This document shows positions 44,496 through 52,890 of a DNA stretch of 64,000 nt, one piece after another; position 1 is the stretch's first letter, and every line of letters starts with the position of its first letter. The notes beneath the pieces were generated by a model. It ran no database searches. It saw nothing but the letters and a program-made list of their open reading frames with translations, and was not told the DNA's origin. This DNA comes from Anaerocolumna sp. MB42-C2 (GTDB taxonomy: Bacteria; Bacillota; Clostridia; Lachnospirales; Lachnospiraceae): positions 1,860,001 through 1,924,000 of the forward strand of contig NZ_CP133190.1 of assembly GCF_030913705.1 (NCBI RefSeq). Direction: 5' to 3'. The translations under genes were made by a program, and so were the position numbers.

Positions 44496-44571
44496 GATTT
44501 TTAAAGTAAATAATTATGTTCATTTTTGGGAACAAAAGTATATTAAGTCAAAAATTTTTGGAGGCAATGTT

Positions 44572-45201
44572 ATGTCTAAAGTTATTATTATGGATCACCC
44601 ATTAATTCAGCACAAAATCGGCATTATGAGGCGCAAAACTACTTCAACCAAAGAGTTCCGTGATTTGGTTTCCGAGGTTGCCATGTTGATTTGCTATGAA
44701 GCAACAAGAGAACTTCCTCTTGCTGATATCGAGATAGAGACGCCTCTCGTTAAAACCATAGCACATGAGATAGCAGGTAAGAAACTCTGTATTGTACCGA
44801 TTTTAAGGGCAGGCCTCCATATGGCCGATGGTATATTGAACCTGATTCCTAATGCTAAGGTTGGTCATATTGGTTTATATCGTAATGAAGAAACCCTTGA
44901 ACCTGTAGAATATTTCTGTAAGCTTCCTGTTGATGCCGATGAAAGAGAAATTTTCGTTGTAGATCCTATGCTGGCAACCGGTGGTTCGGCAAGTGCCGCG
45001 ATCACATTATTAAAAAATAAAGGAATCAGTAAAATACATTTCTTATGCTTAATCGCTGCACCGGAAGGTGTAAAACGTTTAACTGAACTTCATCCTGATG
45101 TTGATGTTTATATCGGAGCTTTGGATGAAAGATTAAACGAGCATGGATATATCCTTCCCGGACTTGGTGATGCTGGTGACAGAATCTACGGTACTAAATA
45201 A
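44572..45201 (+). CDS. upp: Uracil phosphoribosyltransferase
   Basis: Upp converts uracil and PRPP to UMP in pyrimidine salvage. 209 residues; [14 protein letters not shown] near residue 78 and the PRPP-binding loop [14 protein letters not shown] near residue 130 are diagnostic, and the C-terminal [14 protein letters not shown] is the uracil-binding end. The ATG at 44572 follows GGAGG; the frame extends 26 codons upstream but begins inside the promoter. Stand-alone gene with its own terminator. Confidence 0.97.
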   Translation: MSKVIIMDHPLIQHKIGIMRRKTTSTKEFRDLVSEVAMLICYEATRELPLADIEIETPLVKTIAHEIAGKKLCIVPILRAGLHMADGILNLIPNAKVGHIGLYRNEETLEPVEYFCKLPVDADEREIFVVDPMLATGGSASAAITLLKNKGISKIHFLCLIAAPEGVKRLTELHPDVDVYIGALDERLNEHGYILPGLGDAGDRIYGTK

Positions 45202-45221
45202 TTATATACCATTAATATTAA

Positions 45222-45263
45222 AAAAGTGCTTATCTCCCAGTAAAATGGACGATAAGCACTTTT
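45222..45263. terminator. Bidirectional terminator between upp and galM
   Basis: AAAAGTGCTTATC (45222-45234) pairs with GATAAGCACTTTT (45251-45263), with A and T runs on both sides, between the convergent upp and galM genes. Confidence 0.9.
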
Positions 45264-45335
45264 ATTATTTTCTTAGCGGCAAGGATAACTTTACCGGTTT
45301 GCTTCATTTATTACATTAATTAAAAACCAGTTTAT

Positions 45336-46391
45336 TTATTTGGTTGTAAATTTGAATACTGTCACATAATCATATTCATTACCGGCTTTTAACACACTGG
45401 ATGGAAATTCTGGTTTATTGCAGGAATCAGGAAAATATTGGGTTTCAAAGCAAACACCGGCACGTTTTTCATATACGAAACCATCCTTACCTGTTTCTGC
45501 ATTCAAGAAATTAGCCGTGTAGAATTGGATTCCCGGCATATTCGTAAAAATCTCCATCTTCCTTTTACTTTTCTCATCTACTAATTCACCAATTTTTTCC
45601 ACTTCACTGCCGCTGATATTTAGAATAAAATTATGATCATATCCCCCTGCTTGCTTTAAAGGGCCATAGTTTGCATCGATATCTTGTCCGATAGGTTTTA
45701 ACTTTCTAAAATCCATAGGAGTTCCTGTAACGTCACGTAATTCACCGGTAGGGATAAGTGCATCATCCGTAGGAGTAAATTTGTCCGCATCCAGCATAAC
45801 CAGCTGTTCCAATACAGAACCTGATTTATGTCCCGCCAAATTAAAATAGGAATGGTTGGTCAAATTCACGATAGTGTCCTTATCTGAAACTGCAAGATAT
45901 TCAATTACTAATTCATTATCATCAGTTAATGTATATGTTACACTGATATCAAGATTTCCCGGAAAACCTTGTTCCATATGCGGACTCAGTCTTGAAAATT
46001 CTATAGAATCTGAATCTTCCTCTTCAAAAGCTTCAACCTCATAAAGAAATTTATTATATCCTTTGGAACCACCATGTAAATTATTGGGACCATCATTTTT
46101 CTCCAGTTCATACTTTTTACCATTTAATTCAAAAGCAGCTCCGCCGATGCGGTTAGCATGACGCCCGATAAAAGAGCCAAATCCTGGTGTATTAATTTCA
46201 TAGCCGGTTACATCATCATATCCTAAAACTACATCATCAAAATTACCGTTTTTGTCCGGAACATTGATATTTACGATAATAGCCCCAAAATCGGTAAAGC
46301 TGACAGTCATGCCGTTTTTATTTTTCAAAATAAAAAGAGTAGCTTCTACTCCCTCCTTGGTTTTTCCAAACGATTGTTTCTGTATACTCAT
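45336..46391 (-). CDS. galM: Aldose 1-epimerase (galactose mutarotase)
   Basis: GalM interconverts alpha and beta anomers of aldoses. 351 residues with the ATG at 46391 (AAGGAG upstream). Catalytic His in NHSYFNLAGH near residue 180 and Glu in CFETQYFPDS near residue 310 are present, with FIGRHANRIGGA near residue 66. It is probably a single-gene unit; its upstream region is where the IS1202-like element inserted. Confidence 0.95.
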   Translation of the reverse strand: MSIQKQSFGKTKEGVEATLFILKNKNGMTVSFTDFGAIIVNINVPDKNGNFDDVVLGYDDVTGYEINTPGFGSFIGRHANRIGGAAFELNGKKYELEKNDGPNNLHGGSKGYNKFLYEVEAFEEEDSDSIEFSRLSPHMEQGFPGNLDISVTYTLTDDNELVIEYLAVSDKDTIVNLTNHSYFNLAGHKSGSVLEQLVMLDADKFTPTDDALIPTGELRDVTGTPMDFRKLKPIGQDIDANYGPLKQAGGYDHNFILNISGSEVEKIGELVDEKSKRKMEIFTNMPGIQFYTANFLNAETGKDGFVYEKRAGVCFETQYFPDSCNKPEFPSSVLKAGNEYDYVTVFKFTTK

Positions 46392-46530
46392 AGTAATTCT
46401 CCTTCTGCGAACAAACATTTATTTAATTACTAGAATAATCCACTTTGTAAAAAAGTGCAAGATAATTTTGAATAAAAATTAAGATAAACGACAGCATATT
46501 AAATCTTTTTTATTAGTAAAATAGAATAAT

Positions 46531-46559
46531 TATAAATAATAAGTATTTTTTTATCAGGA
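46531..46559. repeat. Left target-site duplication of the insertion sequence
   Basis: This 29-base AT-rich stretch (begins TATAAATAATAAG, ends TTATCAGGA) is repeated exactly at 48203-48231. With the next base included the identity is 30. The length fits the unusually long duplications known for IS1202-group elements. Confidence 0.9.
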
Positions 46560-46600
46560 TGTCAACCGTTTTTGAAAATGTCCTCAAAAAGTTTAAACAT

Positions 46601-46622
46601 AAGCACCAGATTTCTGGTGCTT
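46601..46622 (-). terminator. Terminator inside the insertion sequence
   Basis: AAGCACCAGA (46601-46610) pairs with TCTGGTGCTT (46613-46622) downstream of the transposase stop. Confidence 0.7.
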
Positions 46623-46708
46623 AGTTTTAAATAGTACTTTAGGAGAAAATCCATAGCTCAGTCGGTATTTGGATAACCTTAATAAACCTACAGACTTCGA
46701 AATATCAG

Positions 46709-48106
46709 TTAAGCTACATCTTTTCTATGTAATTGACTTTTAGCGTACTTTTCAAATGATGCCTGCTTCCAAGGATGGTTCATAGGAGGTATGTATTTCT
46801 TTTTTGGTAATTCCGGAATGGTCGCTAAATCAAATGCTTTTGAAGAAAGCTTGTGTTCCGGAAGTAACTCAAGTGCATAAACCTGCTCACCAATACAACT
46901 AAAAAGTTCACCATTGAATGATCTAATTACCATTGCTGTGGTGCCCTTACGATGGTGTACAGCGATTCCTTGACTGTTTACAGGAAGATAGTATTCATTT
47001 TGATATTTCAGGCAACTTCCGTTATCTATCTTTCTAGAAGATAATACCGCCAACGTCAGATTGATTTTATCACTATCTGGTTGCATTTCGAACACAGATT
47101 TGATACTATCAATAGGTAAAGCGAACTGCTTATTAAATTTCTTTATATAGGTGTGGAGAAATTGATTGGCTTGCTGAATGCTGGTTACATTCGCAAGTCG
47201 GAGTTCAACAGGAAGGCGGGATTGAAGAGTGCCAAACATTCTTTCAACCCGCCCTTTTGCTTGTGCAACGCTGGAAGTACGAATGTCGATTCCTAATTGT
47301 TTGCAGGCATAACCAAACTGAGTAAAGGTATCTTTCTCTAAAGAGGTTTCATGCTTCTTTTTATACTCAAATACAGTTCGGTTGTCAGTAAAAAATTGAT
47401 ATGGAATGCCATAATTACTAAGAACCTGATAGAGAACATGATAATAGCCATTTAATGTTTCTTGTTCATCAAAGTAGGCGCCAACAATCTGCCCTGTGGC
47501 ATCATCAACGGCGATGTGGAGTTGTGTTTTGAATTGCCCAAACCAAAGGTGTAGGGACGCATCCATTTGAAGCATTTCACCGAAATACGCGCATCTAGGA
47601 TGCCTAGGATGCGAATCCTCCAGATCCATGATGGAACTTTGAATAATAGCTGCTTTCTTTTTAGACTTAGTCTTTGATTGAATAGCCTTTAGTGCTTTTT
47701 TTACCGCTTTCTTGGAAGAACGGTTTGCTTTAGGAGAAAGGATGTATTCCTTTCTAAGAATAGAAGTAATGGCACTGACAGATACACTGATATGTTCTTT
47801 TTCTTTGAGAAGTTCAGAGTAATGGGTCAGATTGCAGTCACTGTACTTGGTACGATATAAGTCCAAGATTAACTGTTTTGTATCTGTAGGAAGAGTAATG
47901 GCCGGCTGTCGCCCTCGGTTACCATGAATAAAGAAAGACTTACCTTGTTCTTGATAGCCCTTTATTAAGCGATTGATGTGTCGATCTGAACAACCTATTT
48001 TAAGAGCAGCTGTTTTCTTATTACCATTTGTGTCTACGAGTTTTTTAATGACCTCGTACTTTTGGTTTTCGTCCATTGTTAGTAATACCTTTCTGATTGT
48101 GTCCAC
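46709..48106 (-). CDS. IS1202-type (ISNCY) DDE transposase
   Basis: 465 residues. N-terminal helix-turn-helix (about 25-55, KTAALKIGCSDRHINRLIKGY, read in parts), a second HTH region, a basic stretch near residues 130-150, then an RNase-H-like integrase core: first Asp in LQMDASLHLWFG near residue 180, second Asp in FFTDNRTVFEY near residue 240, Glu in AKGRVERMFGTLQ near residue 290. No frameshift or early stop, so likely active. Confidence 0.93.
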   Translation of the reverse strand: MDTIRKVLLTMDENQKYEVIKKLVDTNGNKKTAALKIGCSDRHINRLIKGYQEQGKSFFIHGNRGRQPAITLPTDTKQLILDLYRTKYSDCNLTHYSELLKEKEHISVSVSAITSILRKEYILSPKANRSSKKAVKKALKAIQSKTKSKKKAAIIQSSIMDLEDSHPRHPRCAYFGEMLQMDASLHLWFGQFKTQLHIAVDDATGQIVGAYFDEQETLNGYYHVLYQVLSNYGIPYQFFTDNRTVFEYKKKHETSLEKDTFTQFGYACKQLGIDIRTSSVAQAKGRVERMFGTLQSRLPVELRLANVTSIQQANQFLHTYIKKFNKQFALPIDSIKSVFEMQPDSDKINLTLAVLSSRKIDNGSCLKYQNEYYLPVNSQGIAVHHRKGTTAMVIRSFNGELFSCIGEQVYALELLPEHKLSSKAFDLATIPELPKKKYIPPMNHPWKQASFEKYAKSQLHRKDVA

Positions 48107-48202
48107 CTCATTTCTAAGTCATGAGGTTCTATTATAATATATGAACGACTAATTGGGACATAATCATTTGTGGTACACTAAGACATTATCATAAATGAAT
48201 CA

Positions 48203-48231
48203 TATAAATAATAAGTATTTTTTTATCAGGA
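48203..48231. repeat. Right target-site duplication of the insertion sequence
   Basis: Exact copy of 46531-46559. It ends directly at the TTGACA -35 box of the promoter for the DUF4430/ECF genes, so the duplicated AT-rich block keeps the upstream promoter region as it was before insertion. Confidence 0.9.
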
Positions 48232-48260
48232 TTGACAAGTAAAATAGGTAATGTTATACT
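48232..48260 (+). promoter_or_regulatory. Promoter of the DUF4430/ECF genes
   Basis: TTGACA (48232-48237), 17 bases, TATACT (48255-48260): close to the sigma-A consensus, preceded by the AT-rich duplication that could act as an UP element. It opens a leader of about 210 bases before the first start codon. Confidence 0.8.
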
Positions 48261-48356
48261 TCAACTATCAAAATAAGCATCTATTAAATTAAGTACTTAT
48301 ATAAAATTTAATAACGATTTGATGAAGATATATTTATAATGTATTTTAAGTGATTA

Positions 48357-48440
48357 CTTATCCGATATATCTGTATAAAGGACAGATAAGCGGCATAATA
48401 GGGAAATAGTTCCTGCCCTCCTGGTTTAGGAGCTTTTTTA
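48357..48440 (+). promoter_or_regulatory. Structured leader with intrinsic terminator before the DUF4430 gene (candidate attenuator)
   Basis: CTTATC (48357-48362) can pair with GATAAG (48385-48390), while TATCTGT (48368-48374) can pair with ACAGATA (48382-48388); both use the same GATA, so they exclude each other. Downstream, CTCCT/AGGAG (48418-48432) followed by CTTTTTTATT is an intrinsic terminator 40 bases before the ATG. A terminator inside a long leader with alternative pairings fits a riboswitch or attenuator. No cobalamin B12 box or other motif I know is seen. Confidence 0.5.
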
Positions 48441-48479
48441 TTGTATCTTATATATCTAATAAGATGAAAGGAATTAAAT

Positions 48480-48884
48480 ATGGAATATAAAAATAATGCA
48501 AGAAACATAATATTAGGTCTACTTGGTCTGGTTATCCTTGCTGCTGTTATGTTTTTAATGTATAATCATTTTAAATTAAAATCAGTTGAGGGTACGAAAC
48601 ATATCGTTGCTGAAGTTATATTTGATGATGGTAAAAGTAAATCTTATGATATTACAACAGATGAGAAATATCTTAGAGGTGCTTTGGTAAAAAACGGGCT
48701 TATTTCAGGTACAGATGACGAATATGGCCTTTATGTAACTACTGTGGATGGTAAAACTGCCGACAAATCCAAACAGGAATGGTGGTGTTTTACTTTAAAT
48801 GGCGGAACCATAAATACCAGTGTGGATGCAACTCCAATAAAAGACGGAGATCATTATGAAATTACTTTTACCGTAGGTTGGTAG
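48480..48884 (+). CDS. Membrane-anchored DUF4430 (transcobalamin-like C-terminal domain) protein
   Basis: 134 residues: an N-terminal membrane anchor (about 9-28), then one DUF4430 beta-grasp-like domain with SKSYDITTDEKYLRGALVKNG (read in parts) and the QEWWCFTLNGG signature near residue 99. The domain is related to the C-terminal part of transcobalamin, and such proteins are often encoded next to ECF-type S components. Together with the next gene it may form an uptake system, perhaps for a corrinoid or another small cofactor. AAAGG precedes the ATG. Confidence 0.85.
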   Translation: MEYKNNARNIILGLLGLVILAAVMFLMYNHFKLKSVEGTKHIVAEVIFDDGKSKSYDITTDEKYLRGALVKNGLISGTDDEYGLYVTTVDGKTADKSKQEWWCFTLNGGTINTSVDATPIKDGDHYEITFTVGW

Positions 48885-48897
48885 TTTAAGATAAAAG

Positions 48898-48960
48898 ACA
48901 ATATTACACTATTTATTTAAGCAGTATCGTAAGCTGGTTGGGATCTAAGTGGGTATAAAA
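48898..48960 (+). other. Possible degenerate leader element before the ECF S-component gene
   Basis: The string TTTATTTAAGCAGTATC ... GGGTATAAAA immediately before the ATG resembles TTTATTTGTGGCAGTATC ... GGTATAAAA before secD, with the same order and similar spacing. The hairpin arms and the GCCACA partner are lost. Could be chance in AT-rich DNA. Confidence 0.3.
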
Positions 48961-49491
48961 ATGAAAATAAAAGATATTGCTATTATAGGTATGTTCAGTG
49001 CTATATTGGTTGCCGTACAGTACAGCCTGGCTTTTCTTCCAAATATTGAACTGATTTCCTTATTAATAATCATATTTACGTTGATATTGCATAAGAAAAC
49101 TCTTTATATCATTACGGTATTTATAATCCTGGAGGGATTTCTTTTTGGTATTGGATTGTGGTGGATAAATTATCTTTATATCTGGTTTGTCCTATACCTG
49201 TTAGTTACATTATTTCCAAAAGAAAGTACTTCACTGCAGTGGGCAATAATCTCTGGCGGATATGGCCTCTCATTCGGTGCATTATGCTCTATTCCGTATT
49301 TTTTTATGGGGTTAGCCGGTGGTACGATACGAAGTGGCTTACAATCTGCTTTTGCTTATTGGATAGCCGGAATTCCTTTTGATATAGCTCATGGTATTGC
49401 TAACTTTGTAGTTGTTTTGTTACTGTTTAAACCGATTTATAAGATTATAGATCAACTGGCAAGGAGAGGCAGTAATATAGTAACGCATTAA
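48961..49491 (+). CDS. ECF-type transporter S component (substrate-specific membrane protein)
   Basis: 176 residues with five to six hydrophobic segments, an N-terminal KIKDIAIIGMFSAILVAVQY that fits ECF S components (small Ala-rich helix 1), and a Gly-rich GLAGGTIRSGLQSAFAYWIAG loop (segments read in parts). These proteins bind the vitamin or cofactor and need the shared EcfAA'T module, which is not in this window. Substrate unknown; the DUF4430 partner hints at a corrinoid-like ligand. A GTG four codons upstream is an alternative start. Confidence 0.8.
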   Translation: MKIKDIAIIGMFSAILVAVQYSLAFLPNIELISLLIIIFTLILHKKTLYIITVFIILEGFLFGIGLWWINYLYIWFVLYLLVTLFPKESTSLQWAIISGGYGLSFGALCSIPYFFMGLAGGTIRSGLQSAFAYWIAGIPFDIAHGIANFVVVLLLFKPIYKIIDQLARRGSNIVTH

Positions 49492-49492
49492 A

Positions 49493-49518
49493 AAAGGTTA
49501 TCCCGAGGGATAACCTTT
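49493..49518 (+). terminator. Terminator after the ECF S-component gene
   Basis: AAAGGTTATCCC (49493-49504) pairs perfectly with GGGATAACCTTT (49507-49518), directly after the stop codon. Confidence 0.88.
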
Positions 49519-49626
49519 AATCAATTTCGTTCATGACAATATAGCTTATTTCTGTATAAAAATGTTAAAAATAATAATTCTTAAAATTTATATATATAGA
49601 AAAAGGTACACTGAAAACTTTGTTGA

Positions 49627-49827
49627 TTATAATTTAGTTACGTTAGTAGCTTGAGGTCCTTTAGCTCCTTGAACAACATCAAAAGCAACTTCTTGTCCTT
49701 CTTCTAAAGACTTGAAACCGTCCATGTTAAGACCTGAATAATGTACGAATACATCGTTGCCTTGTTCATCAGAGATAAATCCGAAACCTTTTTGATTGTT
49801 AAACCATTTTACTGTACCTTTGTTCAT
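49627..49827 (-). CDS. csp: Cold shock protein (CspA/CspB family)
   Basis: 66 residues, the standard size. The single-stranded nucleic-acid-binding motifs KGFGFISDE (RNP1) and DVFVHYSGL (RNP2) are intact. It acts as an RNA chaperone in the cytoplasm. A GGAGG site precedes the ATG and a consensus promoter lies at 49909-49937, giving an 80-base leader. Confidence 0.97.
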   Translation of the reverse strand: MNKGTVKWFNNQKGFGFISDEQGNDVFVHYSGLNMDGFKSLEEGQEVAFDVVQGAKGPQATNVTKL

Positions 49828-49908
49828 GTTAATTCCTCCAAATAAATTAAAATTACTGTTACATATTAGTGACAGCTATAATCGTATTGCATCTACTGCA
49901 ACATATTA

Positions 49909-49937
49909 ATCATATCACTTATTTCTTGTTCTGTCAA
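49909..49937 (-). promoter_or_regulatory. Promoter of the cold shock gene
   Basis: On the minus strand TTGACA (49937-49932) and TATGAT (49914-49909) are 17 bases apart, a near-consensus sigma-A promoter. The remaining 49938-50268 spacer is AT-rich; I see only isolated TATAAT strings there that may serve the divergent XRE gene. Confidence 0.8.
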
Positions 49938-50268
49938 ATATTATTTTGTAGATTTTCATGCGAAATTATACCTTTTTCAATTATTTTTTGTTTGAATTTT
50001 TTTGTTTTATTATATATTATTGAAATAGATTAGTATAACATAATATTTCTTAGATAAACAGAATACAATTGTACTAACGCTACATTTTGTTGCTTTATCA
50101 GATATTTTTAAGTCAACTTGGTATAATAGATAAATTGTATAATTAAAAAGTTTACTACCGATGAAAGATGATGCCATATAAGAACTGTAATATGTTATAA
50201 TTGAATACTTAATACAAGTATCAGCTTTCAATTAAAGAAAAGCATATAAATTTGCAAGGGGGTTTGGC

Positions 50269-50691
50269 ATGTCTGAATTATTATTGAAAGACAAATTGCG
50301 CGAATTGCGTACCAGAATGCATTTAACCCAAAGTAAAGTCGGCCAATACCTGAATATGACTCGACAGGGTTATGCCCATTATGAAGCAGGCTTGCGAAAT
50401 CCTGATTATCATACACTTTTAAAACTTTCCAAGTTATATCAAGTAGATATAGGAGATTTAATCAATAACCACACTACGCCCATAACGCATGAAACTCTTC
50501 ATGAAAATGTGGATTATACCATAAAGTCTGGTAACTCGAAGCCAAATAACACACTTTCGCGTGTAATTCAATTAACCAGTGATGAAAAAAAACTATTTAA
50601 TCTTTATAGTAAATTAAATTCAACTGAAAAAAAAGAGCTATTAGCTATGTTGGAGTCTAAAATAAATGAAACCAAAAAGAATAATAAATGA
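50269..50691 (+). CDS. XRE-family transcriptional regulator
   Basis: 140 residues. The N-terminal 65 residues are a Cro/CI-type helix-turn-helix (LRELRTRMHLTQSKVGQYLNMTRQGYAHYE, read in parts; YQVDIGDLI end). The rest is polar with a helical C-terminal end (LNSTEKKELLAML). Strong AAGGGGG site before the ATG. Stand-alone, divergent from the cold shock gene. Target unknown. Confidence 0.9.
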   Translation: MSELLLKDKLRELRTRMHLTQSKVGQYLNMTRQGYAHYEAGLRNPDYHTLLKLSKLYQVDIGDLINNHTTPITHETLHENVDYTIKSGNSKPNNTLSRVIQLTSDEKKLFNLYSKLNSTEKKELLAMLESKINETKKNNK

Positions 50692-50723
50692 TATTAATTA
50701 TTTCATATTAGAAAATATAAAAT

Positions 50724-50826
50724 AAAAAGCTGTTGCTAATTCAAGTTATCTGAAAGTATAAATAATGCTTGTAACCTATTTATAACATATTATTTATAGA
50801 TAAACCCGAATAAGCAGCAGCTTTTT
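50724..50826. terminator. Long terminator stem between convergent genes
   Basis: AAAAAGCTGTTGCT (50724-50737) pairs with AGCAGCAGCTTTTT (50813-50826), one G-T, around an AT-rich 75-base interior. It can terminate both the XRE gene and the ACT-domain gene. The GCTGYTGC arm resembles those at 28328 and 36084. Confidence 0.65.
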
Positions 50827-50840
50827 AATATTGGTTTAGT

Positions 50841-51269
50841 TTAATCTATATGATAAGCTTCCTCTGCCGTTAACATATCAAAGTTACTCTTATGTAATAC
50901 TTCCAATGCTGCCTTGCTATTGGATACTTTTAGTATCATGGAACCTATTTCACTGGAGGATAGTGCGTACATATACTCCACGCTGATACCGGCTTCTGCC
51001 AGTACCTTAAATAATTGGTGAAGCATCCCAACTTTGTGGGATAGTTTAACTGCTATAACATCCGTCAGGTTTGCTGAGAAACCAGCTTCTTTTAATACGG
51101 TTCTTGCTTTTTCCGGCTCAGATACAATCATCCGAAACATTCCATACTCGGATGAATCGGCTAAACTGGCAGAGATAATATTAATGTTATTTTCATTAAT
51201 AGTTTCCGTTACTTTCTCCAGTCTCCCTTCTCTGTTTTCAATAAATACTGATAGCTGTTTAATTAACAT
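50841..51269 (-). CDS. Tandem ACT-domain amino-acid-binding protein
   Basis: 142 residues made of two ACT domains (about 3-70, IKQLSVFIENREGRLEKV start; about 71-140, IAVKLSHKVGMLHQLFKVL start). ACT pairs bind amino acids or related ligands and regulate partner enzymes. It is about 40% similar by eye to the protein at 53075-53497, and both flank paaK, an arrangement common for phenylacetate-CoA ligase/ior clusters. Last gene of the module. Confidence 0.9.
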   Translation of the reverse strand: MLIKQLSVFIENREGRLEKVTETINENNINIISASLADSSEYGMFRMIVSEPEKARTVLKEAGFSANLTDVIAVKLSHKVGMLHQLFKVLAEAGISVEYMYALSSSEIGSMILKVSNSKAALEVLHKSNFDMLTAEEAYHID

Positions 51270-51364
51270 GAAATCACCTCTTTATATTTAATATTATTAG
51301 ACGTTGAGTATCAAATATTTAATTTAGCATTAACAAACTATACAAATTTTAGGCAATTTTACGC

Positions 51365-51438
51365 CTTGTCTATTACACGTTTGGCTAAGCCTAACGAATT
51401 ATTAAACCAATTTTCGCTTGTCTATTACACGTTTGGCT
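51365..51438. repeat. 22-bp direct repeat at the 3' end of paaK
   Basis: CTTGTCTATTACACGTTTGGCT occurs at 51365-51386 and again at 51417-51438. The second copy encodes the last residues of the ligase (AKRVIDK); the first lies past its stop codon and would encode the same peptide. This is a scar of a short duplication or of recombination with another ligase gene end. Confidence 0.85.
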
Positions 51439-52700
51439 TTACCCTCACTTCTTTCAATGGTTTTTGGCTCTACCAGTTTAACTTTAACTGCCAGACCAAG
51501 TGCAGCTTGAAGTACATGCGCAATTTTTTTTGTCAGATCTTCCAAAACTTTAATTTCATCTGAGAAAAATCTCTCTTCTACCTCTACCCATACTTCCAAA
51601 ACATCTAAATTATTTATCCTGTCTACGATAAGCAGATAATGAGGGCTGGTCTCTCCGATTTCTAAAAGTGCTGCTTCCACCTGGGATGGAAATACATTTA
51701 CTCCCCGTATTATTAACATATCGTCAGAACGTCCTTTAAATCTGGATATTCTGGCTAAAGTTCGCCCGCATTCACATTTATCATAAGTTATACTGGTTAA
51801 ATCCTTGGTGCGGTAACGAAATAGTGGTAGTGCTTCTTTGGTAACTGTGGTAAATACCAGCTCTCCTGTTACACCCTCCGCAACAGGTTCTAATGTTTCC
51901 GGATTAATAATTTCCGGAATAAAATGATCTTCATAGACATGAAGTCCATTATGGTATTCACAGTCAGCTGCAACACCCGGTCCCATTATCTCACTTAGAC
52001 CATAGATATCATAAGCCTTGATATTCAGTTTCGTTTCAATTTCTTTTCTCATATTCTCTGTCCAGGGTTCTGCACCGAGTATAGCTGCTTTCAGTTTTAT
52101 TTTATCAAGCTTCTCAGCTTCCTGTAAAGTTTCTGCTATATGTAGTAAATAAGACGGGGTACAGGCAATAACTGTACAGCCAAAATCCTCCATCATGGTA
52201 ATCTGTTTTTTAGTATTACCGGAAGACATAGGTATTACGGTAGCTCCCAGATTCTCCGCTCCATAATGTAATCCCAGTCCTCCTGTAAATAAACCATATC
52301 CGTAGGATACCTGTATCTTATCACTTTTTCCTACACCTGCCATTGCTAAAACTCTGGCCACGCATTCCTGCCAGATCTCAATATCTCTTCTGGAGTACCC
52401 TACGACGGTAGCTTTACCCGTTGTACCGGAAGATGCATGTACTCTTACAATTTCGGACTGCGGAATTGCAAATAAACCAAATGGATAGTTATCTCTTAAG
52501 TCACTTTTTGTAGTAAATGGAAGTTTATTTATATCTTCAATCCCTCTGATATCACCTGGTTCCAACCCCATCTGCTGCATTTTTTTTCGATAAAATTCAA
52601 CGTTATGGTAAACTCTGTCTACCATTTTAATAAGTCTGGCACCTTGAAGGTTTCTCATCTCTTCGCGGCTCATACATTCTTTTGTTTCATTCCATATCAT
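51402..52700 (-). CDS. paaK: Phenylacetate-CoA ligase
   Basis: PaaK activates phenylacetate or related aryl acids to CoA thioesters with ATP. 432 residues; AMP-binding motif [15 protein letters not shown] near residue 88, AYDIYGLSE near residue 230, and the C-terminal catalytic Lys region [13 protein letters not shown] at the end. The ATG at 52700 begins the family N-terminus ([14 protein letters not shown]); upstream codons lie in the leader element. The 3' end shows a 22-base duplication. Second of two ligases in the cluster. Confidence 0.93.
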   Translation of the reverse strand: MIWNETKECMSREEMRNLQGARLIKMVDRVYHNVEFYRKKMQQMGLEPGDIRGIEDINKLPFTTKSDLRDNYPFGLFAIPQSEIVRVHASSGTTGKATVVGYSRRDIEIWQECVARVLAMAGVGKSDKIQVSYGYGLFTGGLGLHYGAENLGATVIPMSSGNTKKQITMMEDFGCTVIACTPSYLLHIAETLQEAEKLDKIKLKAAILGAEPWTENMRKEIETKLNIKAYDIYGLSEIMGPGVAADCEYHNGLHVYEDHFIPEIINPETLEPVAEGVTGELVFTTVTKEALPLFRYRTKDLTSITYDKCECGRTLARISRFKGRSDDMLIIRGVNVFPSQVEAALLEIGETSPHYLLIVDRINNLDVLEVWVEVEERFFSDEIKVLEDLTKKIAHVLQAALGLAVKVKLVEPKTIERSEGKAKRVIDKRKLV

Positions 52701-52716
52701 AATTACACCCTGTGCA

Positions 52717-52833
52717 TAACACATCTGTGTACAAATGTGTTACTGCCATATAATAAAATGTGAAAAAAGTTTCACAGATTGAAAGAATCTATTTATGGCA
52801 TTCCCTTTCTTTTCTTGTATTTTCTTTCAATCT
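52717..52833 (-). ncRNA. Structured leader element before paaK (full copy)
   Basis: On the minus strand: AGATTGAAAGAA (52833-52822), AAGGGAATGCCATA, TTCTTTCAATCT (52787-52776, perfect 12-bp complement), hairpin TGTGAAA/TTTCACA (52776-52770 with 52765-52759), TTTTATTA, TATGGCA (52750-52744, complement of TGCCATA 52800-52794), hairpin TAACACAT/ATGTGTTA (52742-52735 with 52724-52717), then TGCACAGGGTGTAATT and the ATG. Relative to the copy at 42550 the outer arm changes GG/CC to GA/TC and the second helix changes GCCACA/TGTGGC to GCCATA/TATGGC, both compensatory. Confidence 0.8.
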
Positions 52834-52890
52834 TACACCTATGTTCTCCCAGCTTAAAACTTTAAGATTAGTATATTTGGCATAAATCCA

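Larger units (their letters stand above)
46560..48202 (-). mobile_element. IS1202-like (ISNCY) insertion sequence, complete
   Basis: About 1,643 bases bounded by the 29-base duplications, with outer ends TG...CA. The left end (TGTCAACC...TTGAAAATGTCC) and the inverted right end (TGATTC...TGATAATGTCT) are only weakly similar, sharing GA-x-AATGTC. A single intact transposase fills it, followed by a hairpin terminator (46601-46622, AAGCACCAGA). Exact duplications and an intact gene suggest a recent insertion. A hypothetical one-base shift of the ends cannot be excluded. Confidence 0.88.

Noticed and set aside
44330..44571. Attenuator before upp (PyrR/uracil type)
   Set aside because: No PyrR-binding hairpin or terminator between the -10 element and the upp start; the leader is short and AT-rich.
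48261..48479. A second cobalamin riboswitch before the DUF4430/ECF genes
   Set aside because: I looked for the B12 box and the GCCGCTGTAA core, which are clear in the cob leader, and neither is present.
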